Positions 33,040-42,443 of a DNA stretch of 49,146 bases are shown here, in pieces. Position 1 is the first letter of the stretch. Each line of letters starts with the position of its first letter. Made by a program: the position numbers and the translations under genes. The notes beneath the pieces were generated by a model. It saw nothing but the letters and a program-made list of their open reading frames with translations. It searched no databases and had not been told where the DNA came from. This DNA is from CAYLNK01 sp964384675 (GTDB lineage: Bacteria; Acidobacteriota; Thermoanaerobaculia; UBA5066): positions 1 through 49,146 of the forward strand of contig CAYLNK010000008.1 of assembly GCA_964384675.1 (NCBI GenBank). The letters are read 5' to 3'.

Positions 33040-34437
33040 TCAGCGCTCGATCACGCGCATTCGCTTCCAGCGCCCGCCCCGGAAGCGGAGAGACACGAGG
33101 GCTCCGAGGAGGGCCACGTAGACCGTCGCGGACCCCCAGGCCACGTGGATCCCTCCGCCCAGGAGGACGCACCCCACGAAGGCCGGGACCAGCATCGTGC
33201 CGATCGCGAGCGACGTGGAGAGGACGAGCGGAAAGCGGGTGTCACCGGCGCCCCGGAGCGCGGCCGAGAAGACGACGTTGAGGCAGTCGAAAGCAGTGTA
33301 GAGCGCGACGTAGCGTAGCGTCACCACCGTCAGGTCGGCCACGTGGCCGAGGTCGGGGCCACGGGCGCCGGCCGCGTACGGGACGAGGAGAAGCCTCGGA
33401 GCGCCGAGGTAGAGCGCGATGCAAAGCGCCGCGAATGCGCCGCAGAGCCGGAGCGCGGACCAGGCCGCGCGCTCCGCCAGGTCGGGGCGATCCGCGCCGA
33501 GGAACCGGCCGACCAGGGATCCCACGCCGATCGCCATCCCGATCATCGGTAGGAAGACCAGCGTGTTCAGGTTGAAGGCGATCCCGCTGGCCGCGAGCTC
33601 GGCCGTACCGATCCGTCCGACGATCACCAGGAAGACGGCGAAGGCGCCGATCTCGGCGGTGAGCTGGAGACCCGTCGGGAGCCCGAACCGGAGGAGACGA
33701 GTCATCAGCTCCCGCTCGGGTCCCCGAACCGGAAGGAGGGCGAAGCGCTTCCGGTTCCCGGACGACCCGAAGATCAGGACGAGGTAATAGACCGCCCCCG
33801 CGACCTGGGAGAGGACCGTCGCGACGGCGGCCCCGCGCACGCCCCATTCCGGGAGCCCGAGCCTGCCGAAGATCAGGCCGTAGTCGAGGGCGACGTTGAC
33901 GGCGGTCGCGATGAGGTTGCCGATCAGGACGGCCCGGGTGCGCCCGACGCCGGCGAAGAAGCTGGCGAGCGTGGCGAGGACCACGCTCGCGCCCCCCCCG
34001 AGGAGGAGGACGCGGGAGTAGGCGACCTCGTGAGCCCGCAGGGACGCCGTATGGCCCGAGAGGGCGAAAAGAGGCGCGAGCCACGGCGTGATCGCCGCCG
34101 TCACGACGCCGGCTCCCAGCGAGAAGTGGATCCCTTGCCACACCGCGACACCGATCCGCTCGGGGCGGCCGGCGCCGAGGTACTGCGCGATGAACGTGGT
34201 GAGGTACTCGCCGGTTCCGCTGAAGAGGCAGGTGATGGCGAGGGTGAGGAAGAGCCCGGTGACGGCACCCGCCATCGCCTCCGTCGAGTACCAGGTGAGG
34301 AAGACCCGGTCGATCGTGATCTGGAGGGTCAGCGACAGCTGGGACAGGATGAGAGGTCCGCCGATGGCCAGCACCTCTCGCCCGCCGCCCGGACCATCCC
34401 AGAAGCCGGGTCCCTCGAGCCCCGGCGGTCCCGGCAC
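33040..34437 (-). CDS. MATE family efflux transporter
   Basis: A 465-residue inner-membrane antiporter with about 12 helices exporting drugs or organic cations in exchange for Na+ or H+. Family patterns: GGPLILSQLSLTLQITIDRVFL in TM1 (here split as GGPLILSQ and TIDRVFL), FAGVGRTRAVLIGNLIATAVN and the pseudo-repeat AALRGAGDTRFPLVLS in the second half. No ATG fits; the GTG at 34437 gives a 22-residue leader before TM1, and a second GTG at 34374 would start right at TM1. The true start is thus uncertain. It follows the NTF2-like gene on the same strand after 50 bases. Confidence 0.88.
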   Translation of the reverse strand: MPGPPGLEGPGFWDGPGGGREVLAIGGPLILSQLSLTLQITIDRVFLTWYSTEAMAGAVTGLFLTLAITCLFSGTGEYLTTFIAQYLGAGRPERIGVAVWQGIHFSLGAGVVTAAITPWLAPLFALSGHTASLRAHEVAYSRVLLLGGGASVVLATLASFFAGVGRTRAVLIGNLIATAVNVALDYGLIFGRLGLPEWGVRGAAVATVLSQVAGAVYYLVLIFGSSGNRKRFALLPVRGPERELMTRLLRFGLPTGLQLTAEIGAFAVFLVIVGRIGTAELAASGIAFNLNTLVFLPMIGMAIGVGSLVGRFLGADRPDLAERAAWSALRLCGAFAALCIALYLGAPRLLLVPYAAGARGPDLGHVADLTVVTLRYVALYTAFDCLNVVFSAALRGAGDTRFPLVLSTSLAIGTMLVPAFVGCVLLGGGIHVAWGSATVYVALLGALVSLRFRGGRWKRMRVIER

Positions 34438-34487
34438 GCGACCGCCCGGCAGCCGGGGATCGGCGTGCGCCGAGTCGCCTGACGCCG

Positions 34488-34874
34488 CTATTTCCAGGCG
34501 CGCTCGAATGCGTCCAGGTCCAGGGGCAGGACGTGCAGCGCCGCGAAGAGCCCATCCCGGACTCGCCACAGGTGCGCCGTGTGGTACTGGACGGGACGTC
34601 CGTCGCGCTGGAAGCGGTGATCGAGAAACAGGAGGACGCGCTCCTCGCTCACGAGGATGTCGAGGATGTCTTCGTGGAAGGTACCGCCCGAGATGTGGTT
34701 CAGGGCTTCGAACCAGGCGGCGGCCGAGGCCTTGGTGTGCCGGCCCGAGATCTGCGTCTTTCCCGGGATGCTGAAGACGACGTCGTCGTGACACAGCGCG
34801 AGGACAGCTTCCAGCTCCCCACGGCTGAAGTGGCCATAGAGGCGCTCGGCGAGGGCGGCGTTCGGATGGCTCAT
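34488..34874 (-). CDS. SnoaL/NTF2-like protein
   Basis: A 128-residue cone-shaped alpha+beta protein of the nuclear-transport-factor-2-like superfamily. It begins with helix ALAERLYGHFSRGELEAVLAL, then HDDVVFSIPG and ISGRHTKASAAAWFEAL, and ends with strand-rich HTAHLWRVRDG. Members are small isomerases, hydrolases or ligand binders; no specific role can be assigned. Its ATG overlaps the stop of the M50B gene (ATGA), so the two are translationally coupled. Confidence 0.75.
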   Translation of the reverse strand: MSHPNAALAERLYGHFSRGELEAVLALCHDDVVFSIPGKTQISGRHTKASAAAWFEALNHISGGTFHEDILDILVSEERVLLFLDHRFQRDGRPVQYHTAHLWRVRDGLFAALHVLPLDLDAFERAWK

Positions 34875-35557
34875 GCTTTCTCCGTCGAGGTCGTCCGGTC
34901 GCCGGCTCCTCTCGACGAGAGGGCCAGCGCGGCCAGGGTCGTGGCGCCCGCAATGATGACCCAGACCATGCCCCAGACGAAGCCCGGGATGCCGGTGATC
35001 CGGCCGAGCGCGTTCGCGTCGCTTCCCGGGACGTTCCGGACCAGGGTGTCGGACCCGATGTCCCAGATCGCGTAGAGGCTGCTCACGACACCGATCGTCT
35101 TCAGGGTGAGGTCCGACACCACGGCCGGGAGGAGCCAGGCGAGGGCCACGAGCCCGGCGCCCGACACGAGGCCGTACGTGAAGCCGAAGACGGTCCTTAC
35201 GTAGCGCAGCGTGAGCAGCACGAGGCAGATCCCGAGGAAGGCCACGATCCCGCGGTCCGCGCGGGAACGGAACCCGAGCACCATCAGGAGGGCTCCCCAG
35301 AGCGCGCTTCCGAGATACCCGGCCGACGTCACGACGAAGGCGCTGCCGCCGCGGGTCATGCAGAGGCCACCCTCGTCGGCGGTCAGCTCGATCGACACGA
35401 TCTCGCCGCCCGTCACGACCGCCCCGAGCCCGTGGGACAGCTCATGAAGGAAAACCGTCAGCACCTTGAGGGGGTACACCACCGGGGTGCTCCAGAGGAG
35501 ATAGGCGGCCGCCGCTATCCCGAGCGGCGCCAGGAGCTGGCCGAGGCGCGTCTTCAG
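34871..35557 (-). CDS. M50B-like membrane zinc metallopeptidase, possible CTG start
   Basis: A protein of about 228 residues with the zinc motif HELSH in FLHELSHGLGAVVTGGE and about six hydrophobic segments, fitting the M50B group of membrane-embedded peptidases. No ATG, GTG or TTG lies before the first membrane segment; the only start that keeps it is CTG at 35557, which overlaps the stop of the upstream S46 gene (CTGA), suggesting reinitiation. The frame stays open far upstream but that sequence is antisense-like shadow. The NTF2-like gene overlaps its stop by ATGA. Confidence 0.7.
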   Translation of the reverse strand: MKTRLGQLLAPLGIAAAAYLLWSTPVVYPLKVLTVFLHELSHGLGAVVTGGEIVSIELTADEGGLCMTRGGSAFVVTSAGYLGSALWGALLMVLGFRSRADRGIVAFLGICLVLLTLRYVRTVFGFTYGLVSGAGLVALAWLLPAVVSDLTLKTIGVVSSLYAIWDIGSDTLVRNVPGSDANALGRITGIPGFVWGMVWVIIAGATTLAALALSSRGAGDRTTSTEKA

Positions 35558-37734
35558 GGGACGAGCTCCTTCAGCAGCGCCGAGGCGCCATCGACCCTGT
35601 CGATGAGCCAGAGGGGGTAGCGGACGTCGACCATGACGTTTCGCGAACGGTCGGCGTTCCAGCCGAAGTCTCCCGCGACGTTCTCCCAGACCCGGTCGAA
35701 GTTGAGCCCGACGAGCTCGCCCCTCCCGTTCACGGCGGGGCTGCCCGAATTGCCTCCGGTCGTGTCCCCGTTCGCGAGGAAGCAGATGGGCACCGTTCCG
35801 AGCCCCTTGTCCGCCCATGGACCATGACTGCGCTTCCGGACCGCGTCCAGGACCCTGGCGGGAGAGGCGAACGGCTCGGAGCCGGTCTCCTTCTCGAGGA
35901 GGCCTTCGATCGACGTCCTGGGGCTGACGGTGATGGCCTCCCGCGGGGAGTAGCCCATGACCTCGGCGAAGCTGACCCGGAGCGTGCCGTTGGCGTCCGG
36001 GTAGAGCGCCCGGCCCTTCGAGGCGCGAAACGCCTGGAGCGCCGAGAGGTAGACGGGACGGAGGCGCAGGAGCGCGCCGGACAGCTCCTTGCCGGCCCGC
36101 CGAAGCGACGTGAGCTCGGTGTGGAGAGATAGGGCCAGCCGGACGTAGGGGTCCTCGGACGTCCGGAGCGCCCCGAGCGAGGCGGCGAGGGAGGCGAGAC
36201 GGCTCTCCTCCCCGCCCATACGGCTGGAGGCGTCCATCTCCACGAGCTTCCTCTCGACGGAGTCGGCGGAGGACTTCGCGCCGAAGGCGGCCTCGAGGGC
36301 TGGACTGGTGCCGGTCGAGGCGACGGTCCTGGAGATCAGGTAGGCGAGGACTCGTCTCGCCGCGGCCGGGGCATACGACCGCGAGAAGTCCTTCGCGCGG
36401 TTCCTCGCACGCTCGAGGTCCCGCTCCTGGAAGCCCGCGTCCCGTTCCAGGTCCGGCTTCTGGCGCTCGTCGGCCCACCGTACCGCGGTCAGAGAAGCGC
36501 CGAGGAGGCTCTCCGCGGATGCGATCTCGTCGAGGAGGAAGCGCGCCTCCTGCGTCGGGCGGTCCTTCGACAGCACGGCCTCCATCTCGGCGAGCGCGGC
36601 GGCGGCGCCGGCGGGGGCGGCGGGAGTCGTCAGGAACGCGGCGAGGGCCGTCGCCTCCACGTCCGCTCGGGAAGCGACGGCGTTGCGGCGGAGGCCCTCG
36701 ATCTGTCCGCGGGCATTGGTCTCGCGGTTCGCGAGGCTCTTCGTCCACGACGCGACCCGGAGGCCCACCGCCGGGTCCTTCCTCGCCTCGTCGTCGAGCA
36801 TCGCGATCATCGAGGCATACGTGCGGGCGCGGCTCGGGAAGCCCCAATCCTCGTGACGCCGCACCTCGCTCGGCGTCAGGAATCGTCTGGTGAGGCCGGG
36901 GTACCCCATCACCATCACGAGGTCGCCGGGCGCCACGCCGGACGTCGAGACCTTGAGCCATGTCGCCGGCCGGTACGGCACGTTCTCCTTCGCGTGAGGG
37001 GCCGGCTTCCCGTCCGGACCGACGTACGCACGCAGGATCGAGAAGTCGCCGGTGTGCCGGGGGAACCGGAAGTTGTCGTCCTCGCCGCCGTACTCGCCGA
37101 CGGCGCGCGGGGGCGCGTAGACGAGCCGGACGTCCTTCAGCTCGAGCTGGGTCATCAGCTTGAACGAGAGGCCGTCGAAGAACGAGGCGACCTGGCAGCG
37201 CCGCGCCGGCTCCTTCTCGCACTCGGCCACGATCTCCTTGCGAGCCCTCTCCACCGATTCGAACCGTCCGAGGTCCGTGGTCGCCTTCGAATACGGGGTC
37301 CCGGGACCGCGAACGCGGTCGGTCACGTCGACGATCGACATCGGGATCAGCACGCGGGATGCTCCGCCGCGCGCCGGGACCTCCTCGCCCCGGGAGCGGG
37401 CCACGAAGCCGTCACGCAGGAAGTTCCTCTCGGGCGTCGACGCGAGCTGGATCGCGTCGAACGCGCAGTGGTGGTTCGTTGCGATCAGCCCCTCGGGGGA
37501 TACGAACCCGGCCGAGCACCCGGCGATCTGGACCGTGGCCGTCAGGAGCCCGCCGCCCTTCCCGTCCCAGAGCTGCTCCGGGCCGAGGCCGAGACCCCGG
37601 GTCCTCAGGCCGTCCCAGGTCGCCCGGTCGAAGCGCGCGAGCTGATCGGGCGGCCACTCGCCCTCGTCGGCGAGGAGCGGTGTGAGAGCGGAGGACGCGG
37701 TCAGGAGGAGTGCAGCGAGGATTCGAATGCGCAT
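35554..37734 (-). CDS. S46 family dipeptidyl-peptidase, DPP11-like
   Basis: A 726-residue exported serine exopeptidase that removes dipeptides from peptide N-termini. Signal peptide at 1-22. Catalytic residues: His88/89 in GLIATNHHCAF, Asp in GGEDDNFRFPRHTGDF, Ser in TTGGNSGSPAVNG. In this family the residue 18 places after the catalytic Ser sets specificity (Gly in DPP7, Arg in DPP11); here it is Arg (LNFDR), which predicts preference for Asp/Glu at P1. Likely periplasmic. It is first in a minus-strand run with the M50B and NTF2-like genes and divergent from the S9 peptidase. Confidence 0.93.
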   Translation of the reverse strand: MRIRILAALLLTASSALTPLLADEGEWPPDQLARFDRATWDGLRTRGLGLGPEQLWDGKGGGLLTATVQIAGCSAGFVSPEGLIATNHHCAFDAIQLASTPERNFLRDGFVARSRGEEVPARGGASRVLIPMSIVDVTDRVRGPGTPYSKATTDLGRFESVERARKEIVAECEKEPARRCQVASFFDGLSFKLMTQLELKDVRLVYAPPRAVGEYGGEDDNFRFPRHTGDFSILRAYVGPDGKPAPHAKENVPYRPATWLKVSTSGVAPGDLVMVMGYPGLTRRFLTPSEVRRHEDWGFPSRARTYASMIAMLDDEARKDPAVGLRVASWTKSLANRETNARGQIEGLRRNAVASRADVEATALAAFLTTPAAPAGAAAALAEMEAVLSKDRPTQEARFLLDEIASAESLLGASLTAVRWADERQKPDLERDAGFQERDLERARNRAKDFSRSYAPAAARRVLAYLISRTVASTGTSPALEAAFGAKSSADSVERKLVEMDASSRMGGEESRLASLAASLGALRTSEDPYVRLALSLHTELTSLRRAGKELSGALLRLRPVYLSALQAFRASKGRALYPDANGTLRVSFAEVMGYSPREAITVSPRTSIEGLLEKETGSEPFASPARVLDAVRKRSHGPWADKGLGTVPICFLANGDTTGGNSGSPAVNGRGELVGLNFDRVWENVAGDFGWNADRSRNVMVDVRYPLWLIDRVDGASALLKELVP

Positions 37735-37773
37735 CGGCCGGGGATCGTAGCGCGCCTGCTAAGGTACCGGACG

Positions 37774-40173
37774 ATGTGTCGCGCCCACGCCGCCGCCCTG
37801 GTCGCCGCCCTTCTCACCCCGTTCGCGGTCGAGGCCCAGACCACCTACGGGCTCCCGCCTCAGGAGGTCGTCGACATCATCGACGCGCCGGTCACACCGG
37901 AGCTCGTGATGAGCCCGACGCGGGACCGGATCCTGCTGGTGGAGCGGGAGAGCCACCCGCCGATCGCCGACCTGGCGCGGCCGTTCCTGCGTCTGGCCGG
38001 GCTACGGATCGTTCCGCGGGCCGCGGCGCGGCAGCGGACCGTCCGCTTCAAGGGAATCACGATCCGGAGCGTCGAGGGCGGCGTCCGCAAGGCGGTCGCC
38101 CTCGCTCCCGGCTCGATCGTGACGATGCCCGTCTGGTCGGCCGACGGGGGGCGCTTCGCCTTCACGCGGGAAGCCGACGGCGGGCCCGAGCTGCTCGTCG
38201 TGGAGGCGGCCACCGGAGTCGCCCAACGGTTCGGTGTGACACCGAACGACGTCCTGGGGCGCCCGTTCACGTTCACCGCGGACAGCCGCCACCTCCTGGT
38301 GCGCTCGATCCCGAAGGACCGGGGCGCAGCGCCGCCCGATCCGGTCGTGCCGGAGGGGCCGAACGTGGACGAGTCGGCCGGGAAGCAGTCGAAGGTGGCG
38401 ACGTATCAGGACCTCCTGCGCAGCGCGCGCGACGAGGCTCTCTTCGAGCGCTACGCCACGTCGCAGCTCGTGCTCCTCGACGTGAAGACCGGGGAGGCCC
38501 GCGACGTCGGAGCGCCGGGTCTGATCCTGTCGGCCGAGCCGTCCCCGGACGAGAGCTACCTGCTGGTGATCCGGCTCAGGCGTCCGTTCTCGTATTCGGT
38601 CCCGTACGACCGCTTCAGCCGGACGATCGAGATCTGGAAAGGGGGCGAGCCGATCCGGGTTCTCGCCGATCTCCCGGTGTCGGACGAGATCCCGCGGCAG
38701 GGCGTTCCCACCGGACCCCGCAGCCTCGAGTGGCAGCCGATGGAGGGCGCCGCGCTCTTCTGGACCGAGGCGCTCGACGGAGGCGACCCGGTCGAGAAGG
38801 TCCCTCATCGGGAGCAGCTCTTCACGCTCGCGGCTCCGTTCGTCGACAAGCCGCGCCCGGCGGGCACGCTCCGGCAACGGTTCCAGGAGGTCACGTTCCT
38901 GCCGCAACGAGGCCGGGCCCTCGTCACGGAGTACGACCGGGACCGGCGCTGGACCACGACCTCGCTCCTCGACCTCGCGAAGGCGAAGAGCTTGAAGACC
39001 GTCTTCGACCTGTCCTCCCAGGACGACTACGCCAGCCCGGGTGAGGTCGTGATGGAGACGCGCCCGAACGGTCGACGCACGGCCCTGGCGGACGGGACCT
39101 CCGTCTACCTCGCGGGTGAGGGGGCCTCCGAGAAGGGGAGCTACCCGTTTCTCGACCGGATGGACCTCGGCAGCCTGAAGAAGGAGCGGCTCTGGCGTTC
39201 GGCGGAAGGGACGTTCGAGGAGTTCGTTTCCTTCGCCGGGAGCCGGACGGAGCGCCGGAGGATCGTCACGCGGTTCCAGTCACCCCGGGACCCGCGGAAC
39301 TACGTGCTCGTCGACATCCGCTCGAAGGTCCGCACGAAGCTGACCGACACCGGCGACCCGGCCCCCCGTCTCGCCGGAGTGAAGCAGGAGATCCTCCGAT
39401 ACGAGCGGGCCGACAAGGTCCCGCTCTCGGGCACGCTCTACCTCCCGCCCGGCTACCAGCCCGGCACACGCCTTCCGTGCCTCGTCTGGGCGTACCCGCT
39501 CGAGTACTCGGGAGCCGACACGGCAGGCCAGGTGCGCGGCTCCGCGAACACCTTCGCGCGACCGGCCGGTACGAGCCCTCTCTTCTTCCTCCTCCAGGGC
39601 TGGGCCGTACTCCTCGACGCGACGATGCCCGTCGTGGGGGACCCCGAGACCGTGAACGAGACGTACGTGGAGCAGGTCACGGCGTCGGCGCGGGCCGCCA
39701 TCGACGAGCTCGACGCGCTCGGAGTGGTCGACCGGAGCCGGGTCATGGTCGGCGGGCACAGCTACGGCGCGTTCATGGCGGCGAACCTCCTGGCGCACAC
39801 CGACCTCTTCGCCGCCGGCATCGCACGGAGCGGCGCCTACAACCGGACGCTCACGCCCTTCGGATTCCAGTCCGAGCGGCGGACCTACTGGGAAGCCACC
39901 GAGATGTACACCAGGGTGTCGCCCTTCACCCACGCCAACCGGATCGCAGAGCCCCTCCTCCTGATCCACGGGGAGGCCGACGACAACCCGGGGACCTTCC
40001 CGATCCAGTCGGAGCGGCTCTTCGCCGCCATCAAAGGGAACGGCGGGACGGCGAGGCTCGTCATGCTCCCGTTCGAGGCGCACGGCTACCGCGCGCGGGA
40101 GTCGGTCCTCCACGTCCTTCACGAGATGCTCGACTGGGGCCGCCGCTGGGTGGCGGGGCGAAAGCCGTCCTAG
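37774..40173 (+). CDS. S9 prolyl-oligopeptidase family peptidase, glutamyl-endopeptidase-like
   Basis: A 799-residue exported serine peptidase. Signal peptide (1-22, ending FAVEAQ), beta-propeller (about 40-540) and alpha/beta-hydrolase domain (about 560-799). Triad: Ser in GGHSYGAFMAANLL, Asp in HGEADDNPG, His in FEAHGYR. The stretch SGTLYLPPGY and CLVWAYPLEYSGADTAGQVRG is typical of the S9D glutamyl endopeptidase branch, so cleavage after Glu is plausible. The ATG at 37774 lies in a longer open frame but is the only start giving a signal peptide. A GAF-GGDEF gene follows after 19 bases. Confidence 0.9.
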   Translation: MCRAHAAALVAALLTPFAVEAQTTYGLPPQEVVDIIDAPVTPELVMSPTRDRILLVERESHPPIADLARPFLRLAGLRIVPRAAARQRTVRFKGITIRSVEGGVRKAVALAPGSIVTMPVWSADGGRFAFTREADGGPELLVVEAATGVAQRFGVTPNDVLGRPFTFTADSRHLLVRSIPKDRGAAPPDPVVPEGPNVDESAGKQSKVATYQDLLRSARDEALFERYATSQLVLLDVKTGEARDVGAPGLILSAEPSPDESYLLVIRLRRPFSYSVPYDRFSRTIEIWKGGEPIRVLADLPVSDEIPRQGVPTGPRSLEWQPMEGAALFWTEALDGGDPVEKVPHREQLFTLAAPFVDKPRPAGTLRQRFQEVTFLPQRGRALVTEYDRDRRWTTTSLLDLAKAKSLKTVFDLSSQDDYASPGEVVMETRPNGRRTALADGTSVYLAGEGASEKGSYPFLDRMDLGSLKKERLWRSAEGTFEEFVSFAGSRTERRRIVTRFQSPRDPRNYVLVDIRSKVRTKLTDTGDPAPRLAGVKQEILRYERADKVPLSGTLYLPPGYQPGTRLPCLVWAYPLEYSGADTAGQVRGSANTFARPAGTSPLFFLLQGWAVLLDATMPVVGDPETVNETYVEQVTASARAAIDELDALGVVDRSRVMVGGHSYGAFMAANLLAHTDLFAAGIARSGAYNRTLTPFGFQSERRTYWEATEMYTRVSPFTHANRIAEPLLLIHGEADDNPGTFPIQSERLFAAIKGNGGTARLVMLPFEAHGYRARESVLHVLHEMLDWGRRWVAGRKPS

Positions 40174-40192
40174 AATCGCCGGCGGAGGAGTC

Positions 40193-41275
40193 GTGGACGT
40201 GGAGACGGTCCTCACGACCGACCCGACGCGGGTCGAGCAGCTGGAAGCCGAGGTGGAGCGGCTCCGCCGCGAGGTGGAGAGGCTTTCTCTCTTCCATGAC
40301 GTCGGCAAGGAGCTCGCGTCGACGTTCGACCTGTCGAGGATCCTCCAGACCATCATGGAGAAGATCAGCGAGCTCCTGGAGCCGGACAGCTGGTCCCTTC
40401 TCCTTCTCGACGAGGCGACGCAGGAGCTCTATTTCGAGATCGCCATCGGCGAGGGCGCCGAGAACCTCCGGGAGGTGCGAGTGCCGGTGGGGCACGGGAT
40501 CGCCGGCTGGGCCGCGGCGAGCCGCGAGTCCGTGCTGGTGGAGGACGTCTCGGCCGACCCGCGGTTCGCCTCGCAGTACGACGAGCTGACCGGAACCAAG
40601 ACGCGCTCGGTGGTCTGCGTCCCGATCGTCGCGCGCGACCGCGTGCTCGGTGTCATCGAGCTGATCAACTTCGTCGAGCACCCGAGCTTCCGGCGGGGCG
40701 ATCTTCCCATCCTGACCAACCTCGCGGATTACGCGGCGATCGCCATCGAGAACGCTCGTTACGTCAAACGGATCCACGACCTCACCATCACGGACGACTG
40801 CACGACCCTCTACAACGCGCGCCACCTGAACTTCGTGATGGACGCCGAGATCTACCGCTCGGGCCGCTACGGCTACCACTTCTCGGTGATCTTCCTCGAC
40901 CTCGATCACTTCAAGGACGTGAACGACACCCACGGCCACGTGGTCGGCTCCCGGCTCCTGCACGAGATCGGCGAGCTGCTGAAGGGCCACATCCGGATGA
41001 TCGACACGGCGTTCCGGTACGGCGGCGACGAGTTCGTGCTGCTCCTTCCTCAGACACCGAAGGAAGAGGCGCTCCGGGCGGGGCGCCGGCTGAGAGACCT
41101 CCTGAGCGGCCGGCGCTTCCAGGTCGGAGCCGGTGTCGAGGTGCCGGTCACCGCCAGCTTCGGCGTCGCCTCGTTTCCGGTCGACGGACGAAGCCGGAAA
41201 GAGCTCCTGGCCGCCGCCGACGAGGCGATGTACGCCGTGAAGGCTCGCTCCCGGAACGACATCGCCGTCGCGTGA
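40193..41275 (+). CDS. GAF-GGDEF diguanylate cyclase
   Basis: A 360-residue soluble enzyme making cyclic di-GMP. Order: short coiled coil (about 12-32), GAF sensor (about 38-190), GGDEF domain (about 195-355). The active site is intact (RYGGDEF, G277-F281), and R268-M-I-D271, five residues before it, is the RxxD inhibitory site, so product feedback is expected. The effector of the GAF domain is unknown. It begins with GTG after GGAGGAG, 19 bases behind the S9 peptidase gene. Confidence 0.95.
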   Translation: MDVETVLTTDPTRVEQLEAEVERLRREVERLSLFHDVGKELASTFDLSRILQTIMEKISELLEPDSWSLLLLDEATQELYFEIAIGEGAENLREVRVPVGHGIAGWAAASRESVLVEDVSADPRFASQYDELTGTKTRSVVCVPIVARDRVLGVIELINFVEHPSFRRGDLPILTNLADYAAIAIENARYVKRIHDLTITDDCTTLYNARHLNFVMDAEIYRSGRYGYHFSVIFLDLDHFKDVNDTHGHVVGSRLLHEIGELLKGHIRMIDTAFRYGGDEFVLLLPQTPKEEALRAGRRLRDLLSGRRFQVGAGVEVPVTASFGVASFPVDGRSRKELLAAADEAMYAVKARSRNDIAVA

Positions 41276-41282
41276 GCCCGGC

Positions 41283-41924
41283 CTATCGGGCCTTGTCCTT
41301 CTCCTTCTGGTCGCGGATCGCCTTGCTGGTGATGATCAGCGTGGCCTTCCGGCTGATCGGGATCTTCTCGAACACCGCCTGGGTTGCCTGGTCGCCCTTG
41401 ATCAGGTCGGGCCAGTAGTACTTCGGCGCGTGCGGGTTGGGCTGCTTCGGCTCTCCCCACTCGGCCACCAGGTAGCGGTGCAGGGTCCCGGCCGAGGTAT
41501 CCGGCATCTCGATGCTCACGCCCTGGAACCGGGACCGATAGAACGAGTATGCGATCGATGTGACGGGTACTCCTCCGAGCTTGAGCTTGTCGGTGGCGCG
41601 CGTGTAGAGAGCCTCGTCGCCGTCCTCGTGATGAAGGGTCATCGTGGGCCTGGGCGCGTCGCCCCAGACCAGGTCCCGAAAGCCCGGCGTGGGCTTGGTG
41701 TCCACCGTGAGCCCGGAGGAGCCTGGCGCCGTGGTGCTCACGCCTCCGGAAGTGCCAGGACGGCTGATCGAGCCGGTGTGCACCGGGACCTCGCCCCTGT
41801 CGCCCGACGAGCCCTCCCGTGCCTCTGCTCGCTTCCTCAGCCAGAAGAGCACACCGCCGCCGACCAGGAGGGCCACGACGAGCGCGACCGGGCTGCCGAG
41901 CACCCGCTCCAGGAAGTAGTACAT
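41283..41924 (-). CDS. Membrane-anchored hypothetical protein
   Basis: A 213-residue protein not recognised. One N-terminal membrane helix (PVALVVALLVGGGVLFWL, with LRKR following on the cytoplasmic side), a low-complexity Ser/Gly/Thr linker (about 35-75) and a globular domain (about 78-200) with GFRDLVWGDAP, YSFYRSRFQGVSIEM and LVAEWGEPKQPN. The domain resembles small envelope proteins that measure or store a ligand, but no family is claimed. The C-terminus is lysine-rich. It is convergent with the GGDEF gene, 7 bases apart. Confidence 0.6.
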   Translation of the reverse strand: MYYFLERVLGSPVALVVALLVGGGVLFWLRKRAEAREGSSGDRGEVPVHTGSISRPGTSGGVSTTAPGSSGLTVDTKPTPGFRDLVWGDAPRPTMTLHHEDGDEALYTRATDKLKLGGVPVTSIAYSFYRSRFQGVSIEMPDTSAGTLHRYLVAEWGEPKQPNPHAPKYYWPDLIKGDQATQAVFEKIPISRKATLIITSKAIRDQKEKDKAR

Positions 41925-42009
41925 TGTCGGGGGATTCTAGCGCGCCGGCCGCGCCGGCAGCGGGTGCGCCGACCGGAGGTCGCGGATCGCATCGGCGGAG
42001 GGAGAGGGC

Positions 42010-42408
42010 ATGGGGTCATTCGAACGCTGGCTCATCGCGACCACGCTGGTGCTCTCACCGGCCGCCGCCTTCTCCGTCGAGCCGGCGGACCTGTTCATGA
42101 AGGAGATGCAGTTCCTGGAGACGACGCGCCGGGACGTTCGGATCCTCGTCTTCAACGGCGGTGGAACGAAGTCGGAGCCGACGGTCGTCCGTCTGGTCCT
42201 CAGGCTCGGCGCTCAGCCGAAGTCCGTCGAGATGAAGCTGCCGGTCATTCCACCCGGAAAGGGACTGTGGGTCCTCCTGAGCGCCGGCCCGATCCTCCCG
42301 CCGAAGACGCCGCTCAAGTCGGTCCCTCTGAGCATCGAGATCGACCCTGGGAAGAAGGTCAAGGACAAGGACCGCTCGAACAACGACACGTTCCACAACC
42401 CGAGATGA
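42010..42408 (+). CDS. Small secreted protein, beta-sandwich-like
   Basis: A 132-residue exported protein. Signal peptide MGSFERWLIATTLVLSPAAA, then a single beta-rich domain with VRILVFNGGGTKSEPTVVRLV and a final SNNDTF, which recall CARDB-type beta-sandwich domains of cell-surface proteins (D-x-S-N-N-D pattern). It may be a small adhesion or carrier domain; function unknown. It stands alone, convergent with the tricorn-like gene, and a strong hairpin separates them. Confidence 0.65.
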   Translation: MGSFERWLIATTLVLSPAAAFSVEPADLFMKEMQFLETTRRDVRILVFNGGGTKSEPTVVRLVLRLGAQPKSVEMKLPVIPPGKGLWVLLSAGPILPPKTPLKSVPLSIEIDPGKKVKDKDRSNNDTFHNPR

Positions 42409-42412
42409 AGGG

Positions 42413-42434
42413 CGCGCCGGCGGATGCCGGCGCG
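42413..42434. terminator. Bidirectional hairpin between convergent genes
   Basis: CGCGCCGGC and GCCGGCGCG form a 9-bp perfect stem with loop GGAT, 4 bases after one stop and 9 bases before the other. No T tract, so termination may be rho-assisted; the position between two converging genes supports the call. Confidence 0.5.
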
Positions 42435-42443
42435 TCCCGAGGT

